This document shows, piece by piece, positions 1-10,095 of a DNA stretch of 64,000 nucleotides (positions are counted from its first letter, which is position 1; the number at the start of each line of letters is the position of its first letter). This DNA is from Platerodrilus igneus. Taxonomy: Eukaryota; Arthropoda; Insecta; Coleoptera; Lycidae. The stretch covers positions 2,108,001 to 2,172,000 of the forward strand of contig JARFIW010000139.1 of the NCBI GenBank assembly GCA_036346225.1. Direction: 5' to 3'. Below the pieces are notes generated by a model that had not been told where the DNA came from, made no database searches, and was given only the letters and a program-made list of their open reading frames with translations. The translations under genes and the position numbers were made by a program.

Positions 1-959
1 TACTGACGTCATTTGTTTGTCTGGAATATGCTGCTGACACACGTATCCTTGAAAGCAAATGCTTAGCACTGCGTTACTACCACTTTTGAAAACAAGGATA
101 TTTTTGTGATCATTTTCATTATAAACTAAAACTAGTACTTTTAACTTAAAGAGGAAAATTTGTATAGTAACTTTTGTATTGTAATCGACCTGAACAGATC
201 TGACGGGTTAGAATATCTTTGTGTAATAAGTTACACCTTGCTGTAATATATTTGATCATGAATAAGGTTAATAAACCTTACTTTACATTTACAAAGTAAT
301 TCAAGTAGTTATTCAATTTTGTTGCATTGCATTTTATTTAAAAAAAAGAGAGAATCTTTTTAGTAAATTATTAGTCCAAGCTTAAAGTTTTTTATTTTGA
401 TCAAATGTGATCAAACCTAACCACAGGAAATTAATATCTTTAAGAGTTGAATTTTGATGCCAACCTTACATAGAAAATATTTTTTTAATATTTCTTTAGG
501 TATGTTTGCGGGACACAAACTGTGTTCCAATTTTCTATTAATCTAATTATTATACTTTCTTACAGGAACAGCGTCTTATTCTGTTAAGACAGGTTTTTGT
601 CATCGAAGGCGATCTTTCTTTCTTTGGGTCTCCACGTCCGCCCTTAGAAATATGCCATGCCATTAACGTGAATCAGTCCGGACTTGGTGGCGCCTATTTG
701 TTTTAGTTTGAGTATGACCCACCAACAGATTTCGACTTACCCCACCATTTCTCATAGCTCTACCCAAGGAATAGACCCCTAGTTACGTCGGAAGACTTCG
801 TTTTGCTGACACCCAACGTCTAGAGTCAGATATATATAATAATATAAAAAACGAAACACTAGCGCCCATGAGTGAGGCTAGCTGTGCCCATTAAGAAAAT
901 TTGTTTCACTGGCACACAACGTAGGGCTGGTGTTTTAGTGCTTCAAAAAATTCGTATCA
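1..959 (+). repeat. 5' LTR of copy A (3' part only)
   Basis: This is nearly identical to 5623-6573. It ends in TTCGTATCA at 951-959, directly before the primer-binding site. Small differences from the 3' LTR include a short indel near 636-650. The LTR start would be about 780 bp upstream of the window. Confidence 0.85.
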
Positions 960-980
960 CTGGCGCCGGCAACGTTTGGG
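960..980 (+). other. Primer-binding site of copy A
   Basis: TGGCGCCGGCAACG follows the LTR end after one base. The TGGCGCC start is typical of retroelement PBSs that pair with a tRNA 3' end, and resembles tRNA-Lys type sites. The same sequence sits in minus orientation at 57270-57284 next to the 5' LTR of copy B. Confidence 0.7.
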
Positions 981-983
981 GCT

Positions 984-1650
984 TCGAAATTTGTTTGTTC
1001 AAAATTAATTTTACTTCGAAATTTGTTTGTTCAAAATTTATTTTACTTCGAAATTTGTTTGTTCGAAAGTCATTGTACTTCGAAATTTGTTTGTTCAAAA
1101 TTTATTTTACTTCGAAATTTGTTTGTTCAAAATTAATTTTGCTTCGAAATTTGTTTATTCAAAATTTATTTTGCTTCGAAATTAGTTTGTTTGAAAATTA
1201 CTTTGCTTCGAAATTTGTTTGTACAAAATTTTTTTTTGCTTCGAAATTTGTTTGTTCAAAATTATCTTGCTTTGAAATTTGTTTGTTCAAAAATTATTTT
1301 ACTTCGAAATTTGTTTGTTCAAAATTAATTTTACCTCGAAATTTGTTTGTTCAAAATTATCTTGCTTTGAAATTTGTTTGTTCAAAAATTATTTTACTTC
1401 GAAATTTGTTTGTTCAAAATTAATTTTACCTCGAAATTTGTTTGTTCAAAATTAATTTTACTTTGAAATTTGTTTGTTCAAAAATTATTATTACTTCGAA
1501 ATTTGTTTGTTCAAAATTAATTTTACTTCGAAATTTGTTTGTTCAAAATTCATTTAACTTCGAAATTTGTTTGTTCAAAAGTCATTTTACTTTGAAATTT
1601 GTTTGCTCAAAAATTGTTTTGCCTCGAAATTTGTTTGCTCAACGTTTAAT
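984..1650 (+). repeat. 32-bp tandem array in the leader of copy A
   Basis: About 20 imperfect copies of a unit reading TTCGAAATTTGTTTGTTC followed by AAAATTAATTTTAC or a variant. The array starts within about 20 bp of the primer-binding site and ends before the gag start at 1914. The unit is 32 bp and contains no stop, so translation cycles through the three frames (EICLFK, SKFVCSK, RNLFVQN). The long open frames here are therefore not genes. Copy B carries the same array with about half as many units at 56925-57262. Confidence 0.9.
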
Positions 1651-1913
1651 TGATATTAAGGTTTGGTTGTTTAAAAGATTGGTTGAAACGTTAACCCCCA
1701 GTCAGTCAATTAATTAACTTAGTCAAATTTATTTTTAACTTTCATTCTGTTTTGACCCAATATAACTTTTTTTGATATTGTTTTGGCAACATTTATTTTA
1801 CCAAATACATCTTTTGACTTTTACCTTTAGTTGCCCGAATTTGTTTTGATAATTTTTGTAAGGTTCAAATCATTTAGATCTTTCAGTTTGATTCCATTAG
1901 GCTTTTGTAATCA
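1651..1913 (+). other. Leader between the array and gag of copy A
   Basis: AT-rich sequence with no ORF. The counterpart in copy B (56683-56924) shares the AACATTTATTT- and TTTGACTTTTACC-like stretches, so it is a conserved untranslated leader. Confidence 0.5.
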
Positions 1914-2067
1914 TGTCGGAAAAAAATTCCAAATTGTTTGTCTACTTAAAGAGGAACTGGAGTATGAACTGAAAATTAGAGGAGTAGTGAGTGAGAGACC
2001 AGTTTTAGAGAAAAGAAAAATTTTAGGAAGACTGTTAGCTGAAGAAGCTAGTAAGCCTGGAGTTTGA
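1914..2067 (+). pseudogene. gag N-terminal fragment, frameshifted (copy A)
   Basis: The ATG at 1914 starts MSE, then an A-run shifts the frame into VCLLKEELEYELKIRGV. Charged helical EELEYEL..RG motifs of this kind are found at the N-terminus of many insect gypsy-type Gag proteins (family knowledge). The frame ends at 2065 with TGA after about 50 codons. In copy B the same stretch is open from its ATG (56682) to a stop at the equivalent place (56536), so the short form is shared and only the A-run shift is specific to this copy. The rest of Gag (capsid, zinc knuckle) is absent. Confidence 0.6.
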
Positions 2068-2590
2068 TTTGCTTGAGTCAATAAAGAACATTTTTGTCCA
2101 AATTTGATGATAAGGCTAGAGATTCTATTTTTGAAGGTACATTGGATAGAGCTGTCGTTATGTCATTTGAGAATTGCTCTTGTGCATAAGCACGTTTTTG
2201 ATTTTGTTAGCAGATTTTTATTTAGATCAGCATTGCAACGCAATTTAGTCTAGGCGGAACTTGTCGTCGTGGTTGGTCGCTCAGCAGTATATTAGTCCAG
2301 ACGAGACTCAGGATGAGTTGGTCGCTCGGCATTACGTTAGTCTAGACGAGACTCGAGGTGAGTTAGGCGCTCTAGAATTCTTTGCATCATATTTTTTTGA
2401 TTTGATGTTAATTTTTGTATTGTTAGTCTAGGTGAGACTCGTAGAGGGTTTGTCACTCTAGCATATTTAGACGTTGTGAAGCATTGTAGTTGTTTCGACA
2501 GTTCGGTTGGTAGTAGAGAGAGAGTGTACCTGAACACTGATTTTTTTTGTTAGCTATCGTCGTGATTAGTTTTTTATTGATGATTCATAA
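2068..2590 (+). repeat. Spacer with about 55-bp GAGACTC/GGTCGCTC repeats
   Basis: No ORF. From about 2240 to 2480 there are four degenerate copies of a unit containing TCTAGACGAGACTC, GAGTTGGTCGCTC and GGCAT. The counterpart in copy B is at about 56120-56390 in reverse orientation. The spacer replaces the capsid-to-reverse-transcriptase part of a normal gypsy element. Confidence 0.6.
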
Positions 2591-3430
2591 GCAGGTAAAT
2601 GGCTTTTAGTTGTTGGTGACTGGTTTTCGAAGTATTCGATTTTACAACCTTTGCGTAGTGCCACGGCACATTTGATTGAGAACTTTTTGGAAGAGAAAGT
2701 ATTTCTTGTCTACGGAGTACCACAATTTGTTATTTGTGATAATGGTCCACAGTTGATTGGACGTGTTTTTAAAGCTTTGTGTGCAAGGTACGAAATCCAA
2801 AAGATTTGGTACAATGCTGTTTATGCTCCTCAATGCAATTTTGTGGAAAGAATTAATAAGACAGTTGGCACTGCAATTCGTTCGTACGTAGAAGAACATG
2901 ATACGTGGGATAGTGAAATATCAAAAATTCAGTACGCAATTAATTCAGCAAAACACGAGTCCACCAACTATTCTCCAAATTTTTTAGTCTTTGGTCGTCA
3001 GGTACCCTTAAGTGGAAAAGCTTATAGTGATAATTTTAAACCTGGTGAGGATGTAGATGTTGTTTCAAGTAGTAGACCTTCTTATGTTTTGGATCGTCAA
3101 CTTTTGTTTGATATTTTTAGAAATGTCCGTGAAAATTTGCATGTAGTTTATCAACGTTCGAGTAAACGCTACAATCTTAGAAGAAGAGACATTTCATTCC
3201 AAGTCGGAGAAAGTGTTTGGAGAGCTAATAAGGTACTTTCGAGTGCTGGTGATAAATTCTCCGCTAAGCTAGCTCCAAAGTTCGTTTTGAGTAAAGTTCG
3301 AAAAAAACATTCCAATTTAGTGTATGAATTAGAGAATGAAGATGGAACAAGAGCTGGAAAATGGCACGTAAAGGACTTGAAACCCGTTGAAGCATCGTAT
3401 CCAAATGAGAATGATGATCCTGACGATTAG
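2591..3430 (+). CDS. Integrase, catalytic core and C-terminal domain (copy A)
   Basis: The frame is open from the stop at 2588-2590 to TAG at 3428, 279 codons, with no convincing ATG at its start. It would normally be expressed as the end of Pol. Within this frame the catalytic triad of the retroviral/gypsy integrase core is visible: D10 in GDWFSK, D50 in ICDNG and E86 in NFVERINKT. The last two have the canonical 35-residue spacing. Residues about 190-265 (GESVW...AKLAPKF...YELENEDG...WHVKDLKP) match the integrase C-terminal region of gypsy elements. The N-terminal HHCC zinc domain and everything upstream in Pol are missing. Copy B carries the same segment with frameshifts (55180-55950). This is the only substantial intact ORF of the family in this window. 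Confidence 0.8.
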   Translation, partial: AGKWLLVVGDWFSKYSILQPLRSATAHLIENFLEEKVFLVYGVPQFVICDNGPQLIGRVFKALCARYEIQKIWYNAVYAPQCNFVERINKTVGTAIRSYVEEHDTWDSEISKIQYAINSAKHESTNYSPNFLVFGRQVPLSGKAYSDNFKPGEDVDVVSSSRPSYVLDRQLLFDIFRNVRENLHVVYQRSSKRYNLRRRDISFQVGESVWRANKVLSSAGDKFSAKLAPKFVLSKVRKKHSNLVYELENEDGTRAGKWHVKDLKPVEASYPNENDDPDD

Positions 3431-3905
3431 TTCCAGTCTAGTCATCTCTTTGATGTTCAGCAAAACAGTAGTTGTTTGCTTTGTTTTGTTCCGATTTTTG
3501 ATTTAGTGTCGTTTCACTAATTTTGAAAATTTTGTTTGATAATTGAAGCAAGTGGTTAAGGATTTTTGTAGTAGTTTTGAGGTGTGCATTGGTGTGCATG
3601 CTGGTTGTTTTAGTCGCGCGTTATTCGAAGATGTGGTTAGAAGATGTCTTTGAAAGATATCTTTACGATGTAGAAGTAAGTGGGCTATTTAAGTTGTTAG
3701 TCCTGATTTCTACATATCTAGGTAGAGAGAATATTGATTTATTCTTTCCCTTGTTTTTGACCGTTCAAAAATTTTTTGTTTGATAAGGTCAAAAGTTTGC
3801 ATGGTGAACCTCACCATTTGATCCATCACTAATAGGATGTGTTGTTTGGAAATTAGTGATAGGATAATCAGTAGGGTGTAGGAGATTACAACCCTAACTG
3901 GTTCA
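3431..3905 (+). other. Untranslated stretch after integrase (copy A)
   Basis: AT-rich, with no supported gene. It is conserved with copy B (about 54700-55180, reverse). The short ORF at 3577-3783 does not persist as a good ORF there and is not called. Confidence 0.4.
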
Positions 3906-4335
3906 GTTTTGATGTTGAATTTTGTAAGTAACCTTTTGGTTAGGTTACCTTTGTTTTGATTATCACCTTGTGATAATAATATTTTGTATTCGAATTTTGT
4001 AAGTAACCTTTTGGTTAGGTTACCTTTGTTTTGATTATCACCTTGTGATAATAATATTTTGTATTCGAATTTTGTAAGTAACCTCTTGGTTAGGTTACTT
4101 TTGTTTTGATTATCACCTTGTGATAATGACATTTTGAATTCGAATTTTGTAATTAACTTTTTTGTTAGGTTACTTTTGTTTTGATTATCACCTTGTGATA
4201 ATGACATTTTGTATTCGAATTTTGTAAGTAACCTTATGAGTAGGTTACCTTTGTTTTGATTATCACCTTGTGATAATAATATGTTGAATTTAGACCTATT
4301 AGTAGGGTCTTTTTTTTTGATTGTCACCTTATAGT
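3906..4335 (+). repeat. 75-bp tandem array of paired hairpins (copy A)
   Basis: Five to six copies with GATTATCACC at 3958, 4033, 4108, 4183 and 4258, exactly 75 bp apart, and a diverged copy near 4316. Each unit holds two inverted repeats: TTATCACctTGTGATAA, and AACC..GGTT-type palindromes around TAACCTTTTGGTTAGGTTA. The array sits between integrase and the polypurine tract. Copy B has the same structure at about 54400-54690 with 80-bp spacing. Confidence 0.85.
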
Positions 4336-4842
4336 GATAATATTTTGAATAGTTATGCTATTTTGATGTTGTAGCATTCCTTTTTTTTGTAGATAGAGCT
4401 ACTTGAGCTCCAGGAAGTGGAGTTTTTATTTGTGGAAATTAAGATGATTTGTAAAATATTTGGTTATAGTTAGTAAATACTAGCCTTGGTAGGAGTAAGA
4501 ACCTCTAGTTAAAGGGTTACTTTGAATTTGGATTTTAATTGATTTTTTTTGTCCCGTGGAGTGTTTGACTTTCTAATTTGACCCCTCCCAACTTTGACCT
4601 ACACCGATTGTGACTCCCCGATTTTGTCTCCCTAAGGACGTTAGGTACACGTAGTTACCGACACACTCAAAATTGTAAATATTTGTCCCCCTCGTTTTAA
4701 TAAATTCATAAGAATTTGTATTGATAGTTAGGAATGTAGAAGAGGCTAGTATATTTAAAAAAAAAAATTTTTTGTATTTGTTATACTTAAAGTTTATTCC
4801 TTGTTAAAAAAAAAAATTTTTTTTCTTTTAGGAAAGGGGTAG
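4336..4842 (+). other. 3' untranslated region ending in the polypurine tract (copy A)
   Basis: No ORF. It ends in AGGAAAGGGGTAG (4830-4842) immediately before the LTR TGTAACA start, the expected place for plus-strand priming. Copy B ends in the equivalent GGAAAGGGTAG. Confidence 0.7.
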
Positions 4843-6573
4843 TGTAACAATTTTATTTTTGGTTGATAAATCCCTTCTTTAAAAGTGCGAAAATAATAAA
4901 ACACTTTTATTAAATAATGTCGTAATACATTTAACAAGTAAAATAATACATTAAAACAGCATCTTGATTTGTTAGTCTATTTGTGGTTGGATGTCGGTGT
5001 ATTCCACAGCCAGTCGCAGGCGCGTTTAGGTGTGACAACCTCCCCCCTGGATCCACCGATCGTCCGAGCGAGTATGATAATCACTCGGCCATACGTAGAA
5101 GAAGTAACAAGATGTATGAAAGGACGATGGCCAGTAATCTGCGTATCAATTTTAATGAGTGAGCACATTTTCTGAATAGCGGTTGGTAAAGTATAAACGT
5201 TATTATCTTATTTAATTTGGGAAAATTTGTTTAGCGCGACGATAGATTAGGCGACGAGAGATTAGGCGACGAGAAACATCACTACAATCTACGATGCACT
5301 TAGAATTTTGAAAACTTTAATCAACTTTAAGAAAACCACTTAACTTTACGACGTGTACGGTGTACTTGGAAGATGAAAAACAAGTACCTAATCAAGGCTA
5401 GGAATGCAGTTTTGTTTGGTTCGTAGTAGTTCTAAGGAATTCTTTTGTGTTTCACTTTAGAAACACGCTATTTTGTTCCGATGTGTAGAAGTACGAATAT
5501 GATAGTTGCTTCAACTATTGCTAAGCTGGATTTCCCAGTGTCAAACTTAAAATTCACTCATTTGATTTTGTAAGAAACAACACGTTGCTTCAGTATAAAC
5601 TGTTAGTTACAACAACAGGTGTTACTGACGTCACTTGTTTGTCTGGAATATGCTGCTGACACACGTATCCTTGAAAGCAAATGCTTAGCACTGCGTTACT
5701 ACCACTTTTGAAAACAAGGATATTTTTGTGATCATTTTCATTATAAACTAAAACTAGTACTTTTAAGTTAAAGAAGAAAATTTGTATAGTAACTTTTGTA
5801 TTGTAATCGACCTGAACAGATCTGACGGGTTAGAATATCTTTGTGTAATAAGTTACACCTTGCTGTAATATATTTGATCATGAATAAGGTTGATAAACCT
5901 TACTTTAAATTTACAAAGTAATTCAAGTAGTTATTCAATTTTGTTGCATTGCATTTTATTTAAAAAAAAAGAGAGAATCTTTTTAGTAAATTATTAGTCC
6001 AAGCTTAAAGTTTTTTATTTTGATCAAATGTGATCAAACCTAACCACAGGAAATTAATATCTTTAAGAGTTGAATTTTGATGCCAACCTTACATAGAAAA
6101 TATCTTTTTAATATTTCTTTAGGTATGTTTGTGGGACACAAACAGTGTTCCAATTTTCTATTAATCTAATTATTATACTATCTTACAGGAACAGCGTCTT
6201 ATTCTGTTAAGACAGGTTTTTGTCATCGAAGGCGATCTTTCTTTTTTTGGGTCTCCCTTAGAAATATGCCATGCCATTAACGTGAATCAGTCCGGACTTG
6301 GTGGCGCCTATTTGTTTTAGTTTGAGTATGACCCACCAACAGATTTCGATTTACCCCCCCATTTCTCATAGCTCTACCCAAGGAATAGACCCCTAGTTAC
6401 GTCGGAAGACTTCGTTTTGCTGACACCCAACGTCTAGAGTCAGATATATATAATAATAAGAAAAACGAAACACTAGCGCCCATGAGTGAGGCTAGCTGTG
6501 CCCATTAAGAAAATTTGTTTCACTGGCACACAACGTAGGGCTGGTGTTTTAGTGCTTCAAAAAATTCGTATCA
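4843..6573 (+). repeat. 3' LTR of copy A (1731 bp)
   Basis: Starts TGTAACAATTTT after the purine tract and ends TTCGTATCA, so it has TG...CA ends. Positions 5623-6573 match the first 959 bases of the window. Compared with the LTR of copy B, the first 250 bp and the outer frame are recognisably related, but the middle (about 5175-5620) is a different sequence. Confidence 0.85.
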
Positions 6574-6974
6574 AACTTAATAATAAACTAGTCAAAATGA
6601 TCTAAAACTAACAATAAAAGTTTTTGTCTAACTCCGTTACAAAATGTCAAATTAACGACGTTACGAAATGCCACATGTTTTTATAGCTGTCAGTTCGTTA
6701 TAACACTAGTGGTCTATTGAATTTTTACGAACTGCGAATACTTTTCCGCGACTATCTAGCAATGCATTTCTTATGCATTTAAGAATGGGTCAAAAATAAT
6801 AGTCATTATTTTGTAGGTGTATATGAATTCATAATCCAACAACTTTAACCAATCAGGAACATCCAGGTTGTAAATTATGATCATAATCCAACACCTCTGA
6901 CCAATCAGTACAAACCTTCATTTTTTATAATCCGCGAGGTGTAGTTTTGCTTATCATGCAAAGTAGGCTATTGT
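6574..6974. other. Intergenic flank with a short CCAATCAG-containing direct repeat
   Basis: No gene. ATAATCCAACA followed by CCAATCAG occurs twice, at about 6831-6865 and 6883-6915. Confidence 0.4.
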
Positions 6975-7080
6975 AAATGTTTATGGTTTCGGGTTGGTAC
7001 CGTGTCATTTTATAAATTAAGTTCGATGTCGACCTTAATTTATAAAATGACACGGTCCCAACCCGGAACCATAAATATTT
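6975..7080. repeat. Near-perfect foldback, 47-bp arms, 12-nt loop
   Basis: The arms at 6975-7021 and 7034-7080 are inverted copies with about 3 mismatches over 47 bp, separated by 7022-7033. Both arms contain ATAAAATGACACGG or its complement. The outer flanks also share GCAAAGTAGGCT (6959-6970 and 7118-7129) in direct orientation. It looks like a small foldback or MITE remnant. No ORF is involved. Confidence 0.8.
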
Positions 7081-7347
7081 ATAATGACTCCGGCCGTGAA
7101 AGCCTCCGACAATATTGCAAAGTAGGCTGTTACATTTTGACAAATAAATTTTTATTTGTCAGTATTTGTAATATTAGTTTAAACTTTTAGAAAATATCTG
7201 ATAATGAACATTTGTGTAGACGTGGAAAAGTATAGTATTCTACTTGCGAGTAATGGCCATTACTCATTCGAATTACGCCGCTCGTTCTAACGGGCTCGCT
7301 GCACAAACCTTCCGAATGAATAATCATAACGCCTTCGTTGAATAATA

Positions 7348-8640
7348 CGAGGGTCATTCAATAAGTCCTTAGAAAAAAGTAGAAAAAACTTTTTTTTGCG
7401 TAGATTTCTTTTTTACTTTTCAACATAATCTCTTTTCAGCTCTATACATTTTTCTAAGCGCTTTTCCAAATTTTTTAAGCCGTCCAAAAAATAGAATTTT
7501 GGAAGTTCCTCCAAATAGGCATTTGTTTGGGCGATGACCTCCTCGTTAGAGGTAAGCCTTTGTCCGCCAAGCCATTTCTTCAAGTTGTGAAATAAGAAAA
7601 AGTTACTGCGGGCCAAATCTGGCGAATATGGTGTATGTTGTAATAATTGGAACTTTAATACCGTAATTTTGATCATAGCAACTGCGCAGGTGTGCACCCG
7701 TGCATTGCATTGATAAAAGAGGATCCATTTCCGTTTCAAATGAGGACTTTTTCCCCTGATATCTTTGCTCAGCCTGTCCAATAACGACGCATGAAACTCT
7801 GCTGTTATCGTTTTTCTTTTTCCCAAGTAATCGATGTAGATGATTCCGCGTGCATCCCAAAAGATCGTGACCATAGCCTTGTTGGCCGATTTCACCGTCT
7901 TCGCCTTCTTCGGAACTCGTTCGCTTTAAAAAATCCACTACTTTGACTGTCCCTCTGTCTCTGAAGTGTAGTGATGTATCCATGTTTCGTCGGCAGTTAT
8001 CTATCGACGCAGAAAATCCTCAGAATTACGACGGAAAAGCGCCAAAACAGCCTCAGAATTGATCTCACGATTGCGATTATTCTGCACTGTGAGCAAACGC
8101 GGCACCCATCTTGCCGAGATTTTTTTCACAGCCAATTTTTTGTGCAAAATTGAAGCTACTGTGCCTTGCAATATGCCTGTGGCCTCAACTATTTCGCGCC
8201 TTTTTATGCGTCGATCATTTAAAATTATATCGTGGATTTTGTTAATCATTTCGGGGGTAGACACTTCCATAGGGCGTCCGGAACGATGTTTATCTTTTGT
8301 GAATGTACGGCCACGTTTAAATTTATTTACCCAATTGTAAACAGTTGCAAACACAGGAACACATGTGCCATGAACTTCATTCAACTCAGCATTGATTTCT
8401 TTCGCCGTTAACCCTTTTAAATACAAGTGTTTAATTACTGTTCGAAACTCACTTTTATCCATTGTTATAATCAAATGAAAGTGTTTGCTTCAATCTTCAA
8501 CAAAAATAAAACTACGTGATGTTTACGGCTGAAACTCTAACAGCTGACTAGTTAGGAGTGCTGTTTACTGCGAAAAATTTATTTTCGGTATTATGAGCGG
8601 TATCTCCTGGATTTTCTAAAGACTTATTGAACAACCCTCG
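7348..8640 (-). mobile_element. mariner transposon, 1293 bp
   Basis: The inverted ends CGAGGGTCATTCAATAAGTC (left) and its near-complement GACTTATTGAACAACCCTCG (right) are flanked by TA on both sides (7346-7347 and 8641-8642), the mariner target duplication. Length and internal transposase fit the Tc1/mariner superfamily. Confidence 0.93.
7413..8462 (-). pseudogene. mariner transposase, inactivated
   Basis: The start is the ATG at 8462, giving MDKSEFR, a common mariner N-terminus. The span of 1050 bp fits about 349 residues, against about 345 for the family. An N-terminal helix-turn-helix half (8462-8001) and a catalytic half (7895-7413) are in different frames, so at least one frameshift separates them. 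Of the DD34D triad, the first D is kept in FWDARG. The second has become C (YQCNAR where the family has QDNAP) and the third has become N (SPDLARSNFF where the family has SPDLAPSDY). The protein could not be catalytic even if the frame were intact. It belongs to an old cut-and-paste element. Confidence 0.9.
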
Positions 8641-8642
8641 TA

Positions 8643-9062
8643 TACCATTAATAGTTTGAAACAAAAAACATTAACTAATCAGAACTTATAAATCGTTATA
8701 TCTAAGTTTTTCTTTTGTATAAACATTATCGACAAAATTACTACAAACGTTATTACTAAAACAAAGCCCAGAAGCTGACGGCACATTTATTTCTTTCTTC
8801 GAAATATCTAAAATGTCTTTCCTTGTTATACACCAAACCCGATGGATTTTATTCGGACGAAACAGCTGCGTCAGAACGTTCTAGTATGCTAAATGCAATC
8901 TTTTTTTTGATAGCCAAAGAATTTTTGACGTAGCCTTCTGGTACGGTACTGGATTTCCAGCTCCCAACTGCTAAATTTTTAAAATATTAGTCCTTGATTC
9001 TGTGAGCAAAGATGCAGATAACTGTCGCAAGTATAAGCCCAATATAAACAGTAATATTTGAT
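8643..9062. other. No gene seen
   Basis: AT-rich sequence between the mariner and the SINE. I see no ORF, RNA gene or clear repeat. Confidence 0.4.
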
Positions 9063-9360
9063 AGGCGGCTCGGTGGATCAGACCAGTTTGTGTATGACCG
9101 CTGCTTCCAAGTTTGCGGGTTTGATTCTCGACACGGACCGCTTGTAAAATATTAAGTAAGCATTTTTCACAAAAAATGCCTTCGTTCGGATGAGAACTTG
9201 TAGGTCCTATGTATGAGTGTTAACACGCATGCTGAAGATCCCTATATTGTTCGGAATAGCAAAGCACATGTAGGGGGTATGTGAAGCCTGTGGCTGTCAA
9301 GATCCCCCAACACTTAGGCATTTGCCGAATTAATAGTTTTCCAGCAAATCTTTTCACACA
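9063..9360 (+). repeat. tRNA-derived SINE, copy 1
   Basis: It starts GGCGGCTCGGTGGATCAGA and contains GCGGGTTTGATTCTCGACAC, a decayed Pol III B box. This is followed by GCATTTTTCACAAAAAATGCC and TCGTTCGGATGAGA. The same blocks in the same order recur at 33288-33510, where the B box is the canonical GGTTCGAATCC. The homology ends near the shared GTTTTCCAGC/TTTTCCAGCC motif. Confidence 0.75.
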
Positions 9361-9680
9361 ATAACATTATTCAAGAATATTACACAACCAATACCTGTAG
9401 TTGCTTATAATAGCCATTATTTTTAAGTACAGTTACTATTTTCGTCATTAGTTTTTCCACCTTGGGACTGGTTGGACGCGTACCTCCACTAATTTCTATT
9501 TTGAGTTAGCCTATACATTTTCCTGAAATTCCCACATCCTACATCTTTCACTATCTGTGTGCAATAGTCTAACCTAGGTCTACATCTACTTCTCTTTTTT
9601 CCCATCTCTGCTTCTAATATAATCCGTACTATTCCCCCATGTCGTAGTATGTGGCCAACCATGCTATCTCACCTATTTTT

Positions 9681-9878
9681 TTACCGTTTTTTACATATTC
9701 CTTTTTCCCTTACCATCTCTAGTACCTCTTTGTTCTTAACTTTGTCTGTCCATGATATCTTCATCCTACGTCTGTAACACCACATTTCAAAAGCTTCTAC
9801 CTTTTTATTGTCCGCTTCTCCTACTGTCCAGGCTTCACCACCGTACAGTGCGGTGCTCCACACATATGTATTAAGCAT
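9681..9878 (-). pseudogene. RTE-like Pol, C-terminal fragment
   Basis: LYGGEAWTV followed by KKVEAFEMWCYRRRMKISW is the well-known region after the reverse transcriptase in RTE/BovB-type polyproteins. The frame is about 65 codons, ending at a stop in the expected continuation. Confidence 0.75.
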
Positions 9879-10095
9879 CTTTTCCTTGTTTCTATGTTTG
9901 TTGTCCCGGAATACAGTGGTTGCTTTTTCTTGTTAAATGTAGCACGACCTTGTGCTAATCTTTGTTTCATGTTTTTTGCGGTCTTACCATCTTACGTTAT
10001 TTGGTTTCCTAGGTAGCAGGCATCCTTAACCTCTTGTAAGTTCTCCTTACCTATTTGTATTCTTGTTTTTGATTTATTTTCCCCTTTCTTGCATA

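Larger units (their letters stand above)
1..6573 (+). mobile_element. Non-autonomous Ty3/gypsy-derived LTR element, copy A (5' end outside window)
   Basis: Positions 1-959 repeat at 5623-6573 in the same orientation, so they are the two LTRs. The first is cut by the window edge. Between them lie a primer-binding site at 960, a 32-bp tandem array, a gag N-terminal fragment, a spacer with about 55-bp repeats, an integrase ORF, a 75-bp array and a purine tract at 4831-4842. No protease, reverse transcriptase or RNase H is visible, and at roughly 7.3 kb full length there is no room for them. A related copy with the same parts in the same order lies on the minus strand at 43123-59008. I infer a non-autonomous family that depends on a relative for reverse transcription. 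Confidence 0.85.

Noticed and set aside
872..1717. Long plus-strand ORFs (183 and 91 codons)
   Set aside because: They are translations of the 32-bp array, which lacks stops and cycles through all frames.
4969..5175. Overlapping short ORFs on both strands in the LTR of copy A
   Set aside because: They lie in a GC-richer LTR segment, are short, and lack a motif.
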